Counted from the first letter of the stretch, positions 19,134-27,061 are shown. The stretch: 56,074 nucleotides of DNA from Oscillospiraceae bacterium (GCA_017937195.1 JAGBEA010000039.1:1-56074); one strand, 5' to 3'. Notes: generated by a model not told the origin, from the sequence alone. A program made the numbers and translations.

Positions 19134-20792
19134 ATGGCTGAAAAACTGAAAATCATTCCTCTTGGCGGTCTCAACGAGATCGGCAAGAATATGACCGTGT
19201 ACGAGTACGGCGGCGAGATCATCGTGGTGGACTGCGGTATGGCATTCCCCGGCGACGATATGTACGGCATCGACTGTGTCATCCCCGACGTCAGCTACCT
19301 CATCAAGAACAAGAATCGCCTGCGCGGTCTGTTCATCACCCACGGACACGAGGACCACATCGGCGCCATCCCCTATGTGCTCAAGCAGGTCAACATGCCC
19401 ATCTACTGCACCCGCCTGACGGCAGGACTCATCAAGCTCAAGCTCACCGAGCACGGGCTGGTGAATTCCACCAAGCTGATCACCGTGGAGGCGGGGCAGA
19501 GCATCCGCGCCGGTAAGTTTACCGTGGAGTTCATCCATGTCAACCACTCCATTGCCGACTCCGTGGCCTTCGCCATCCACACCAAGATGGGCACTGTGGT
19601 CCACACCGGCGACTTCAAGATCGACTCCACCCCCATTGACGGCGAGGTGATCGACCTGGCCCGCTTTGGCGAGCTGGGCAAAAACGGCGTGCTGGCGCTG
19701 CTGGCGGACTCCACTAATGTGGAGCGCGCAGGCTATACCGCCAGTGAAAGCGCTGTGGGGCAGACCTTTATGCGCCAGTTCAGCAATTGTGACAAGCGCA
19801 TCATCGTCACCACCTTTGCCAGCAATGTCCACCGCATCCAGCAGGTGCTGGACGCTGCGGCGGCCTGCGGACGCAAGGTGGCGGTGACGGGGCGCAGTAT
19901 GGAAAATATTATGAAGGTAGCCACCGAGCTGGGCTATCTGAAGGTCCCCAAGAACACCATCATGGAGATCAACCGCATCAAGGGCCTGCCCTTGAACCAG
20001 CAGGTGATCGTCACCACCGGCTCTCAAGGCGAGGAGATGAGTGCGCTGTATCGTATGGCCTTCTCCACCCACAAGCAGGTGGACATCGGCGCCGGCGACA
20101 AGGTCATCATCTCCGCCAGCGCCATCCCCGGCAACGAGGTGACGGTGGGCCGCGTGATCAACGAGCTGTTCCGCAAGGGTGCGGACGTGGTGTATAACCG
20201 CGCCGATATGCTGCACGTGTCCGGTCACGCCTGCCAGGAGGAGCTGAAGATCATCCACGCGCTGGTGCGCCCCCGCTTCTTCATCCCCCTCCACGGCGAG
20301 CAGCGTATGCTGCAGATCCACGGCCGTCTTTCCCAGCAGATGGGCGTTGCCCCCAACCACATCATCATCGCCAACAATGGCGGCGTCATCGAGCTGACCA
20401 CCAAGCACATCAAGTGCGAGACCTCCGTGCCTGCCGGCGAGGTGTTCGTGGACGGCGGCGGCGTGGGCGAAGTGGGCAGCGTGGTGCTCAATGACCGCCG
20501 GCTGCTGGCGGAGGACGGTATGGTGGTGGTAGTGCTGACCATCTCCTCCCACGATAACCGCCTGCTGGCTGAGCCCGAGATCGTCAGCCGCGGCTTTGTG
20601 TATGTCAAGGAATCCGAGGATCTGCTGCAGGAGCTGCGGAATGTGGCCTACGACACGGTGGAGGCAATGCCCGCACGCCGCCGCAAGGATGAGGGCGAGA
20701 TCTGCCGCGCCGTGCGCAGCGCTGTCAGCAGCTATCTGCACAAGAACACCCGCCGCAGCCCTATGGTGATCCCTATGGTGACCAAAATCTGA
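19134..20792 (+). CDS. rnj: Ribonuclease J
   Basis: A 552-residue metallo-beta-lactamase/beta-CASP ribonuclease with 5'-to-3' exo- and endonuclease activity for mRNA decay and rRNA processing. It has the zinc motif THGHEDHIGAIPYV (near residue 70), HTGDFKID, the beta-CASP motifs and the C-terminal HxxH region VSGHACQEELK. The C-terminal domain is complete. The ATG at 19134 was preferred over an in-frame upstream start at 19074 because it has a ribosome site and the conserved N-terminus EKLKIIPLGGLNEIGKN. Only one RNase J is seen here. Confidence 0.94.
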   Translation: MAEKLKIIPLGGLNEIGKNMTVYEYGGEIIVVDCGMAFPGDDMYGIDCVIPDVSYLIKNKNRLRGLFITHGHEDHIGAIPYVLKQVNMPIYCTRLTAGLIKLKLTEHGLVNSTKLITVEAGQSIRAGKFTVEFIHVNHSIADSVAFAIHTKMGTVVHTGDFKIDSTPIDGEVIDLARFGELGKNGVLALLADSTNVERAGYTASESAVGQTFMRQFSNCDKRIIVTTFASNVHRIQQVLDAAAACGRKVAVTGRSMENIMKVATELGYLKVPKNTIMEINRIKGLPLNQQVIVTTGSQGEEMSALYRMAFSTHKQVDIGAGDKVIISASAIPGNEVTVGRVINELFRKGADVVYNRADMLHVSGHACQEELKIIHALVRPRFFIPLHGEQRMLQIHGRLSQQMGVAPNHIIIANNGGVIELTTKHIKCETSVPAGEVFVDGGGVGEVGSVVLNDRRLLAEDGMVVVVLTISSHDNRLLAEPEIVSRGFVYVKESEDLLQELRNVAYDTVEAMPARRRKDEGEICRAVRSAVSSYLHKNTRRSPMVIPMVTKI

Positions 20793-20822
20793 GATATTTC
20801 GTCTGAAATCGAGGTGTGGGAT

Positions 20823-21626
20823 ATGAAATTTCTGCAATTTTACAAAAACGGCGAAGCGGCACTGGGTCTGGTGACCGAGGGCGGCATCGTGGATGTGGGC
20901 GCCAACGAGGGCTGCCCCAAGACTATGCTGGAGCTGTGCCGCAGCGGCGATGTGGCGGCGCTCAAAAACCTGACCGCTCCCATCGTGGATGAAGCAAGCA
21001 TCACCTACGCCCCCATCGTAACGGGTCTGGAGAAGATGCTGTGCGTGGGACTGAACTACCGCGCCCACGCGCTGGAGTGCGGGATGGCGCTGCCTGCCGA
21101 GCCCACCATTTTCTGCAAGCTGAACAACGCCCTCGCCGCCCACAACGAGACCATCCCTATGCCCTGCGGCGCGGTGGAGGTGGACTATGAGGCGGAGCTG
21201 GTGCTGATTATGGGCGAAAACGGCAAGATCTTCGCCGCCACCTGCGGCAATGACTTCTCCGTCCGCGAATGGCAGAAGGCCACCACCCAGTGGCTGTGCG
21301 GCAAGAGCTGCGACGGCTTCGGGCCCATCGGCCCCTATGCGGTGGATTGGGCAACGCTGGGCGATGGCGGCTTGGCCATCTCCTGCCGCGTCAACGGCGA
21401 GCTGCGCCAGAACTCCCGCACCGATGATCTCATTTTCAACGCACAGCAGATCGTGGACTACCTGATGCCCCGCATTCCGCTGAAGGCGGGCGATGTGATC
21501 TTCACCGGCACACCCAGCGGCGTAATGATGGGCTGGCCGGAGGACAAGAAGCAGTGGCTCAAATCCGGTGACACGGTGGACGTCACCATCGAGGGTATCG
21601 GCACCCTGACCAACACATTGGCATAA
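20823..21626 (+). CDS. Fumarylacetoacetate hydrolase family enzyme
   Basis: A 267-residue member of the FAH family, which includes fumarylpyruvate and acylpyruvate hydrolases and HHDD isomerase. Visible motifs are GLNYRAHALECG (near residue 76), the metal-ligand region VDYEAELVLIMG, and FTGTPSGVMMG near the end. The exact substrate cannot be deduced; metal-dependent C-C bond cleavage of a 2-keto acid, or oxaloacetate clean-up, is likely. It starts at ATG 20823 after GAGGTG, 30 bases after rnj, and ends at a strong terminator, so it may share the rnj transcript. Confidence 0.85.
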   Translation: MKFLQFYKNGEAALGLVTEGGIVDVGANEGCPKTMLELCRSGDVAALKNLTAPIVDEASITYAPIVTGLEKMLCVGLNYRAHALECGMALPAEPTIFCKLNNALAAHNETIPMPCGAVEVDYEAELVLIMGENGKIFAATCGNDFSVREWQKATTQWLCGKSCDGFGPIGPYAVDWATLGDGGLAISCRVNGELRQNSRTDDLIFNAQQIVDYLMPRIPLKAGDVIFTGTPSGVMMGWPEDKKQWLKSGDTVDVTIEGIGTLTNTLA

Positions 21627-21636
21627 CTGCATAAAC

Positions 21637-21672
21637 AAAGACCCCCGACACAGCCGTGTCGGGGGTCTTTTT
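21637..21672. terminator. Bidirectional terminator between convergent genes
   Basis: A 15-base stem (21637-21651 with 21656-21670), AGCC loop and T runs on both sides. It serves the FAH-family gene on plus and the small membrane protein on minus. Confidence 0.88.
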
Positions 21673-21675
21673 CAT

Positions 21676-22029
21676 TTAATCGTCTTTCAGCTTGTCCACT
21701 TTCAGCCACAGCGGCGTAACAACGGCCAGCAAAATGCAGGTCACGACGGAAAAGATCAGCTCGCCCTCGGTAGGCGGCTGGCACCACGAGCCTTTTTCAC
21801 ACAGCAGCAGCGCCAGAAGCAGCATCACTGCCATCGCGACGGTCATTATGGCGGCAAAGAGGGGTTTTTCTTTCAATGCAATTTTTGCGGTGAAAAAGCC
21901 GAACATCGCAAAGTAGGATATCTGCCGCAGATCCAGCGAAGGCATCATTGCGCCCGTCAGGCGCAGAATCAGCACCGCCAGCATCACGCACCACAGCAGG
22001 ATCAGCAGAATATTTCCCGGTTTTTTCAT
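21676..22029 (-). CDS. Small membrane protein, unknown function
   Basis: A 117-residue protein with four predicted membrane helices (near residues 5-25, 38-55, 58-80 and 88-110), a short basic start and a charged C-terminus KVDKLKDD. I recognise no family. GAGGTG precedes the ATG. It is separated by 37 bases from another small membrane gene on the same strand, so the two may be co-expressed. Confidence 0.6.
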   Translation of the reverse strand: MKKPGNILLILLWCVMLAVLILRLTGAMMPSLDLRQISYFAMFGFFTAKIALKEKPLFAAIMTVAMAVMLLLALLLCEKGSWCQPPTEGELIFSVVTCILLAVVTPLWLKVDKLKDD

Positions 22030-22066
22030 TTCGTCACCTCTGTTTTATCCTATACCACAAGTGTCT

Positions 22067-22360
22067 TTATCGCGTTTTCCGGATTTCCAGTACCCGCCCC
22101 ACAGCAACGACGCCGTGTGCAATGCATGCTGCAATCGCAAGGATAAAATTCCACAGATCCGGAATCTCGCCAAACACACCGCGGATATGCAAAAGCAGCA
22201 CGCCCGCCATCAGCAGCATCAGTATGACATTTACGACGATACACGCGATATGTTTTCGCTTGAAAACAATTGTGCTTACTTTTCCCAGCGCCAATGAGAT
22301 CACGGGAAATATGGTCATATCCGACAGAATAATCCAAATATATGTATGTAGCTTCTCCAC
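22067..22360 (-). CDS. Small membrane protein, unknown function
   Basis: A 97-residue protein with about three hydrophobic helices (residues 5-28, 38-60 and 70-88). The start is a GTG at 22360, chosen for AAGGAGG seven bases upstream. No family is recognised. Its position directly before the other small membrane gene suggests a joint transcript. Confidence 0.55.
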   Translation of the reverse strand: MEKLHTYIWIILSDMTIFPVISLALGKVSTIVFKRKHIACIVVNVILMLLMAGVLLLHIRGVFGEIPDLWNFILAIAACIAHGVVAVGRVLEIRKTR

Positions 22361-22417
22361 CTCGCGCCCTCCTTTATCTTATAACCGAGTTTCGGCGGCA
22401 GAGGGTTGCATTCCTCC

Positions 22418-22921
22418 TTATTTCCAGCCGAAGAAATTGCGCTCCAAAAGATTACGGGCGGCAGTCTTCATATCTTCGCTGAAATTCTCGCCCTCCAGCA
22501 CCTGCCGCAGCTGCTGCTCGGTGCAGCGCTCAAAGGTACGCTCATACTTCAGCACCGGCGCATCGGGCAGTTCCTCCTTATCCGGCAGCACACCCAAACA
22601 CCACACCAGCTCCGTGCGGCGGCACTTGGGGCACACATACATGTCCAGCGGCAGCAGCGACAAACTGTCGGGGTCATCCTCGTCTTCAAAAAGACTCATA
22701 AGGCTGCCCGGTCCGTAGTAGCCCTCCAGCTGCAGCTTAAGATTTCGGAAAAACTTCATCTCCGTATCAGTGCAGCGCAGGCACATCCGTGGCTCGCGAG
22801 GCTCGGCAGGAGCCGACTCTTTCTCCTCCGTCGGCACACCAAACATCGGCGTTTCCGGTTCATCGCCGCCAAAGAGGCGAAACTTCTTCTTTTTGGGGGC
22901 GTAATCGGGATACATCGCCAT
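22418..22921 (-). CDS. Zinc-ribbon protein, paralogue of the next gene
   Basis: A 167-residue soluble protein. Two Cys pairs (CLRC near residue 47, CPKC near 96) can form a split zinc ribbon. The C-terminal 36 residues, YERTFERCTEQQLRQVL to the end, closely match the C-terminus of the neighbouring gene product. The N-terminus is basic and proline-rich. I know no function; a small zinc-binding adaptor is one possibility. It begins with GAGGAGG and lies 19 bases after its paralogue. Confidence 0.65.
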   Translation of the reverse strand: MAMYPDYAPKKKKFRLFGGDEPETPMFGVPTEEKESAPAEPREPRMCLRCTDTEMKFFRNLKLQLEGYYGPGSLMSLFEDEDDPDSLSLLPLDMYVCPKCRRTELVWCLGVLPDKEELPDAPVLKYERTFERCTEQQLRQVLEGENFSEDMKTAARNLLERNFFGWK

Positions 22922-22940
22922 ACGCGCACCTCCTCTAAGT

Positions 22941-23291
22941 TCATTTCTCTCTGCGGCGCAGCAGATTCCGCGCCGCCTTTTTGGCGTCCTCTACATAACC
23001 TTTGCCATCGATGACCTTTTGCAGCTGCTTTTCGGAGTAGTCACGGAAGGTATATTCAAACTGCTTCACCGGGTCATCGATGCTCTCCCGTTCCGCCTGC
23101 TCCTGCTCCAACTGCTCGACGGCGGTCAGCGGCTCCACCCATTCCAGATGGCGGCAGCGCGGACAGCGATACAGCTCCACACCAATATAGTCCGGCGACG
23201 GAGAGATCAGCTTTTCCTTCATATACAGAACGCCTGCGTAGCGCAGGGCCATTTCCTCCCGACAGCTGGGGCAAATACGCACCTCGCCCAT
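22941..23291 (-). CDS. Zinc-ribbon protein, paralogue of the previous gene
   Basis: A 116-residue protein with CPSC near residue 7 and CPRC near residue 40, a split zinc ribbon, and the C-terminal helix FEYTFRDYSEKQLQKVIDG ending in ARNLLRR that it shares with the adjacent protein. The start at 23291 follows AGGAGG; an upstream in-frame start is rejected because it runs into the next gene. It lies 11 bases downstream of the DUF6440 gene. A tandem duplication followed by divergence explains the pair. Confidence 0.7.
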   Translation of the reverse strand: MGEVRICPSCREEMALRYAGVLYMKEKLISPSPDYIGVELYRCPRCRHLEWVEPLTAVEQLEQEQAERESIDDPVKQFEYTFRDYSEKQLQKVIDGKGYVEDAKKAARNLLRRREK

Positions 23292-23302
23292 ACCGCACCT
23301 CC

Positions 23303-23497
23303 TTAATACTCCGGCGCTTCCGGTGCAGACCGATGCAACAGCGGCTTGCCCTCGGCATCCACCAGCACGCACATACCGCCGGCATAGCCCGATGCGTGGA
23401 AGAAATACTGCACGCCGGTCTGGGTATCCACCCAGATCTCGCTGCCGCTCATCGCGCCGTCACTATGCACCTTTTCAAAACGCTTTTCTTTTGCCAT
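23303..23497 (-). CDS. DUF6440-family small protein
   Basis: A 64-residue protein with the compact pattern EIWVDTQTGVQYFFHASGY followed by GGMCVLVDAEGKPL, which I recognise as the DUF6440 type, small single-domain proteins of unknown role. A good GGAGGA ribosome site precedes the ATG at 23497. It heads a three-gene cluster with the two zinc-ribbon paralogues. Confidence 0.7.
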   Translation of the reverse strand: MAKEKRFEKVHSDGAMSGSEIWVDTQTGVQYFFHASGYAGGMCVLVDAEGKPLLHRSAPEAPEY

Positions 23498-23515
23498 TAT
23501 ACTTTCCTCCGGTTC

Positions 23516-23545
23516 AAAAAAGGGCAGGCTGCCGCCTGCCCTTTT
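23516..23545 (-). terminator. Terminator after the SPFH gene
   Basis: Stem AAAAGGGCAGGC/GCCTGCCCTTTT with a 4-base loop right after the SPFH stop, with a T run on the minus strand. Confidence 0.8.
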
Positions 23546-23556
23546 CCGTTGTGTGT

Positions 23557-24477
23557 TTACTCGGCGGCCTTGTCGCTGCCCAGCAGACCCTGCGCGGCAC
23601 CTGCAAGACCTGCAAGGCCCTGAATCTCGCTGGGGATGATGATCTTGGTGGCCTTGCCGTCGGCTGCCTTCTGGAATGCCTCCAGCGCCTTGAGCTTAAT
23701 GACCTGATCGTTGGGAGCGGCCTCGTTCAGCATACGCATAGCGTCTGCCAGTGCCTGCTGCACCTTGAGGATGGACTCCGCCTCAGCCTCGGCAGCCATA
23801 ATGCGTGCCTGCTTGGCGGCATCGGCGCGCAGAATCGTAGACTGCTTTTCGCCCTCTGCCACCAGAATCTGGCTGGCCTTCTGACCTTCTGCCTGCAGGA
23901 TGGATTCGCGGCGCTCACGCTCGGCCTTCATCTGCTTTTCCATAGCGTTCTGGATCTCACGGGGAGGCAGAATGTTCTTCAGCTCCACGCGGTTGACCTT
24001 GATGCCCCAAGGATCGGTGGCCTCGTCCAGAATGGCGCGCATCTTGGCATTGATCACATCACGGCTGGTCAGGCTCTGATCCAGCTCCATATCGCCGATG
24101 ATGTTACGCAGCGTGGTGGCGGTCAGATTCTCGATAGCGTTCATGGGGTACTCCACGCCGTAGGTGTACAGCTTGGGGTCGGTGATCTGGAAGTAGATGA
24201 CGGTGTCGATCTGCATGGTGACATTATCCTTGGTGATTACGGGCTGGGGATCAAAATCCGCCACCTGCTCCTTCAGCGACACTTTCTTGACGATACGGTC
24301 AATGAAGGGGATCTTCACGTGGATGCCAACACCCACCACCGCCTGGAACTTACCAAGGCGCTCCACCACATAGGCGCGGGACTGCTGCACCACATAGATG
24401 TTCTTCACGACCACCAGCAGCACCAACACCACGATGATCGCAACAACGATGAAACCAAATCCAGGGATTCCGGGCAT
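23557..24477 (-). CDS. Stomatin-like SPFH/Band 7 membrane protein
   Basis: A 306-residue protein of the SPFH (stomatin/prohibitin/flotillin/HflKC) superfamily, closest in pattern to QmcA/stomatin. An N-terminal membrane anchor (residues 8-28) is followed by the band 7 domain with VVERLGKFQAVVGVG and DQSLTSRDVINAKMRAILDEATDPWGIKV, then the coiled-coil region with MEKQMKAERERRESILQAEGQ. Such proteins form ring-like membrane scaffolds. The adjacent upstream gene encodes an NfeD-type protein, the usual partner of stomatins, 41 bases away in the same direction. Confidence 0.92.
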   Translation of the reverse strand: MPGIPGFGFIVVAIIVVLVLLVVVKNIYVVQQSRAYVVERLGKFQAVVGVGIHVKIPFIDRIVKKVSLKEQVADFDPQPVITKDNVTMQIDTVIYFQITDPKLYTYGVEYPMNAIENLTATTLRNIIGDMELDQSLTSRDVINAKMRAILDEATDPWGIKVNRVELKNILPPREIQNAMEKQMKAERERRESILQAEGQKASQILVAEGEKQSTILRADAAKQARIMAAEAEAESILKVQQALADAMRMLNEAAPNDQVIKLKALEAFQKAADGKATKIIIPSEIQGLAGLAGAAQGLLGSDKAAE

Positions 24478-24518
24478 AATAAGTACCTCCTAATTTTATA
24501 AATTTTATAATAGTATGT

Positions 24519-25343
24519 TTATACTTCTTCCTCCACAAAAAGGCGGACGCCCTCCATACGGGTGACGCGCACCATCGTGCCTGCGGCGATGTTCTCGCCG
24601 TTTTCGCTGCGGGCGGACCAGGTCTTGCCGTCCACATACACCGCGCCCACGGGCACTGTGTTGTCAATACTCTCCGTCACGCGGGCGGTAGCGCCCAGCA
24701 CGCGGTCGGCATTGGTGGCAGTGGTGTCCTGATTGATATACTTGACCACCAGCGGACGGGCAGCGATCAGCGCCGCAATAGATACCACAAAGAATACCAC
24801 CAGCTGCAGCCAGATCTGTCCGCCGCACATTGCCACGATCAATCCGCCCAGCGCACCCACCACGAACCAAATAGAGGTAAGTCCCACGGTGGCAGCCTCC
24901 AGCACGCCGAAGACCACCATAGCACCCACCCAGATCAACGGGATCATATCTGTACTTCCTCCTTTCAAAAACGCGCCGATCAGCAGCGAGAGCACCGTCG
25001 TACCCAACACCGCACCCAGCGCCAGCCATTTGTTGGCAGGGGACAAATTGGAGAGGAAGGCTCCCAGTGCCGTCTGCAGCGTAGTCTTTTTCAGCGGCGG
25101 CTTCTCTTTTTCAGTGGAATCTGTCTGTTCCGCCGTGCAGCGGGGGATCTCCTCACAAAAGAGGTCATTGGGCGTCACACCGTAGTAGTTGCAGATGTAA
25201 AGGATCTTCTCCATCTCGGGGTAACCCCGTCCGGACTCCCACTTGGATACCGCCTGACGGGAAACCTTCAGCTCCTCGGCAAACTGCTCCTGTGTCAATC
25301 CTGCTGCGCGGCGTACCGCCTGCAGCTGATCACCAAACGACAT
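24519..25343 (-). CDS. XRE helix-turn-helix domain fused to an NfeD-like membrane protein
   Basis: A 274-residue fusion. Residues 1-62 are a cro/C1-type HTH (LTQEQFAEELKVSRQAVSKW, then YICNYYGVTPNDLF). After a charged linker come hydrophobic helices near 94-117 and 122-185, matching the NfeD membrane part. The C-terminal 60-70 residues (starting DRVLGATARVTESIDN) form the OB-fold NfeD domain ending VRLFVEEEV. NfeD proteins usually lack a DNA-binding domain and pair with stomatins. The following gene encodes that partner. The start at 25343 follows AAGGAGG; translation upstream of it has no family match. Two copies of a CAACTTGAA dyad-like motif lie upstream, probable self-binding sites. Confidence 0.85.
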   Translation of the reverse strand: MSFGDQLQAVRRAAGLTQEQFAEELKVSRQAVSKWESGRGYPEMEKILYICNYYGVTPNDLFCEEIPRCTAEQTDSTEKEKPPLKKTTLQTALGAFLSNLSPANKWLALGAVLGTTVLSLLIGAFLKGGSTDMIPLIWVGAMVVFGVLEAATVGLTSIWFVVGALGGLIVAMCGGQIWLQLVVFFVVSIAALIAARPLVVKYINQDTTATNADRVLGATARVTESIDNTVPVGAVYVDGKTWSARSENGENIAAGTMVRVTRMEGVRLFVEEEV

Positions 25344-25371
25344 CGGCGCTCCCTCCTTCCTCTTTGACTCT

Positions 25372-25459
25372 ATGATAGCGCACCAAGGCACGCGCCGTCT
25401 ACCAACTTGAATTTGCGCTGGGCAATTTTCTCGCCATTTTCTGCGCAACTTGAAGTTGC
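25372..25459 (-). promoter_or_regulatory. Promoter and putative operators of the HTH-NfeD gene
   Basis: A TATCAT -10 box (25372-25377, minus strand) is preceded by two related sites, CAACTTGAATTTGCG (25403-25417) and the near-perfect dyad GCAACTTGAAGTTGC (25445-25459). The nine bases CAACTTGAA are identical in both, 43 bases apart (four helical turns). The first lies just behind the -35 region. They are good candidates for binding by the HTH domain of the adjacent gene. The -35 itself is poor. Confidence 0.5.
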
Positions 25460-25579
25460 AGCACCTCTATTCTGTCTTCAGCTTTATTATAACGCATTTG
25501 CGTTGTGTGCGCTACTGTTATTTGCGGCGGTTATCTGTTAAGATTTTGTTAAGAGTGCTAAAGATGTGGGGTGTCTTTC

Positions 25580-25608
25580 TTGCACTTTTCACAAAGGTCA
25601 TATATGAT
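25580..25608 (+). promoter_or_regulatory. Promoter of the rRNA methyltransferase gene
   Basis: TTGCAC (25580-25585), 17 bases and TATGAT (25603-25608), 35 bases before the start codon. Confidence 0.55.
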
Positions 25609-25642
25609 ATTGTTGTAAAATAACGCAAGTGAGGTGACCGCG

Positions 25643-26758
25643 ATGGCGAAATATCTGATTCCCTGCCTGCTGGGTCTGGAAAAACTGGTTGGCGACGAGA
25701 TCAAACGGCTGGGTCTGCAGGACGTGCAGGTGGAAAACGGGCGCGTGCTGTGCCGCGGCACAGACGCTGACGCCGCGCGGCTGAACATCAATCTGCGCTG
25801 CGGCGCACGGGTGCTGCTGGTGCTGGGTGAGTTTCCCGCCCGCAGCTTTGAAGAGCTGTTTCAGGGCACGAAAGCCATCGCGTGGGAGGACTATCTGCCC
25901 CGCGATGCCGCCTTCCCCGTGAAGGGCTACTCTATCTCTTCCCAGCTCCACGCCGTCAGCGCCTGCCAGTCCATCATCAAAAAGGCTATGGTGGAGCGGC
26001 TGAAGGCACACTACCATATGGAGCAGTTCCCCGAGACGGGCACGAAATATCAGGTGCGCTTCTCGCTGTTCAAGGATCAGGCGGCCATCTGTCTGGATAC
26101 CAGCGGCGAGGGGCTGTATAAGCGGGGCTACCGCGCTGTGGGTGTAGAGGCGCCGCTGCGCGAAACGCTGGCAGCCGCTATGGTGATTTTGTCCCGCTAC
26201 CGGGGTCGTGATCCCTTCTGTGATCCCTTCTGCGGCAGCGGCACCATCCCCATCGAGGCGGCGCTGATCGCCAAGAACCGCGCGCCCGGTCTGGATCGCA
26301 GCTTCGACGCTCAGAAGTGGGGCTTCCTCTCCGCCAATATTTGGTTGGAAGCCGCGGAAGAGGCCATGGATAAGGAGTTCCACGGCACCTACGATATCTG
26401 GGGCGGCGATGTGAATCCCAAGGCAGTGGCCATCGCCCGCGACAATGCCCGCAAAGCAGGCGTGGAGGATATCGTGCGCTTTGAGGTGGCGGATATGAAA
26501 GACTTCCGCCGTGACAGCGAATACGGTCAGTTGGTAACCAATCCTCCCTACGGCGAACGCCTGCTGGAGCGGCAGGAGGCAGAGGAGCTGTACCGCCAGC
26601 TGGGCAAAATGTGGCAGACACTGCCGCCCAAATGGCGCACGCTGGTGCTCAGCAGCCACACCGAGTTTGAGCGCACCTTCGGCCGCACCGCCGACAAGAA
26701 GCGCAAGCTATACAACGGCATGATCAAGTGCGATCTGTTTATGTATGGCAACGTGTGA
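25643..26758 (+). CDS. THUMP-domain class I SAM-dependent 23S rRNA methyltransferase (RlmL/YpsC family)
   Basis: A 371-residue RNA methyltransferase of the YpsC/RlmKL type, predicted to make a base N2-guanosine methylation in 23S rRNA. An N-terminal THUMP domain (about residues 1-160) is followed by the Rossmann methyltransferase with FCDPFCGSGTIPIEAA (SAM site near residue 195) and the catalytic NPPY motif (VTNPPYGERL near residue 300). ATG 25643 follows GAGGTG. The last 14 codons (26719 onward) are duplicated 208 bases downstream with only two synonymous changes. Confidence 0.9.
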   Translation: MAKYLIPCLLGLEKLVGDEIKRLGLQDVQVENGRVLCRGTDADAARLNINLRCGARVLLVLGEFPARSFEELFQGTKAIAWEDYLPRDAAFPVKGYSISSQLHAVSACQSIIKKAMVERLKAHYHMEQFPETGTKYQVRFSLFKDQAAICLDTSGEGLYKRGYRAVGVEAPLRETLAAAMVILSRYRGRDPFCDPFCGSGTIPIEAALIAKNRAPGLDRSFDAQKWGFLSANIWLEAAEEAMDKEFHGTYDIWGGDVNPKAVAIARDNARKAGVEDIVRFEVADMKDFRRDSEYGQLVTNPPYGERLLERQEAEELYRQLGKMWQTLPPKWRTLVLSSHTEFERTFGRTADKKRKLYNGMIKCDLFMYGNV

Positions 26759-26760
26759 GC
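26719..26760 (+). repeat. Direct repeat, copy 1: 3' end of the methyltransferase gene
   Basis: 42 bases covering the last codons and stop of the methyltransferase gene. Copy 2 lies at 26927-26968 with two differences, both at third codon positions (TAT/TAC and AAC/AAT). Confidence 0.9.
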
Positions 26761-26926
26761 GCTGCCAATCCTTTCTCTTTTGACAGATGACGGATCATGC
26801 CGTTGTCCGCCGCGATATGCGGCGGCAAGCATTTTGCCGAAGGCGAAATCTTGAAACGGACGGAATTCACTTTCGTCCGTTTGAGTCCAATACAGGGCTC
26901 CCGCAAAAGTCCCGCTTTTGTGGGAA
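26761..26926. other. Hairpin-dense insert between duplicated gene ends
   Basis: The 166 bases between the direct repeats contain no gene but fold almost completely. Segment 26793-26806 is the exact inverse of 26712-26725 in copy 1. Further stems are CCGCCGC/GCGGCGG (26807-26825), ATTTTGCC/GGCGAAAT (about 26831-26849), AAACGGACG/CGTCCGTTT (26854-26882) and CCCGCAAAAG/CTTTTGTGGG (26900-26924). This is typical of a small non-coding dispersed element. No ribosome site or long open frame is present. Confidence 0.6.
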
Positions 26927-26968
26927 CATGATCAAGTGCGATCTGTTTATGTACGGCAATGTGTGAGC
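26927..26968 (+). repeat. Direct repeat, copy 2: orphan methyltransferase gene end
   Basis: Repeats the final 42 bases of the upstream gene, 208 bases downstream, without any reading frame leading into it. The two base changes keep the encoded amino acids the same, as expected if this copy was once the working gene end. Confidence 0.88.
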
Positions 26969-27061
26969 ATCGCGTAAATTCCCGGTTTGTTCACTCTTTT
27001 CCTGCCGCCGCATTAAAAGGGCGGTTGGGAACTCACTTCCGAAGGGTTTGGAGGTTTTACC

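Noticed and set aside
18885-21638. Very long open frame on the minus strand opposite RNase J and the FAH-family gene
   Set aside because: It is the mirror of highly biased GC-rich coding sequence, with no ribosome site and a His/Ala/Gln-rich product without domains; both plus-strand genes have clear motifs.
22756-22944. Alternative start or frame for the zinc-ribbon gene
   Set aside because: The chosen frame has the GAGGAGG site and shares its C-terminus with the neighbouring paralogue.
25553-25561. GAGTGCTAA resembling a CIRCE half-site in front of the methyltransferase gene
   Set aside because: The matching left half TTAGCACTC is absent at the required distance.
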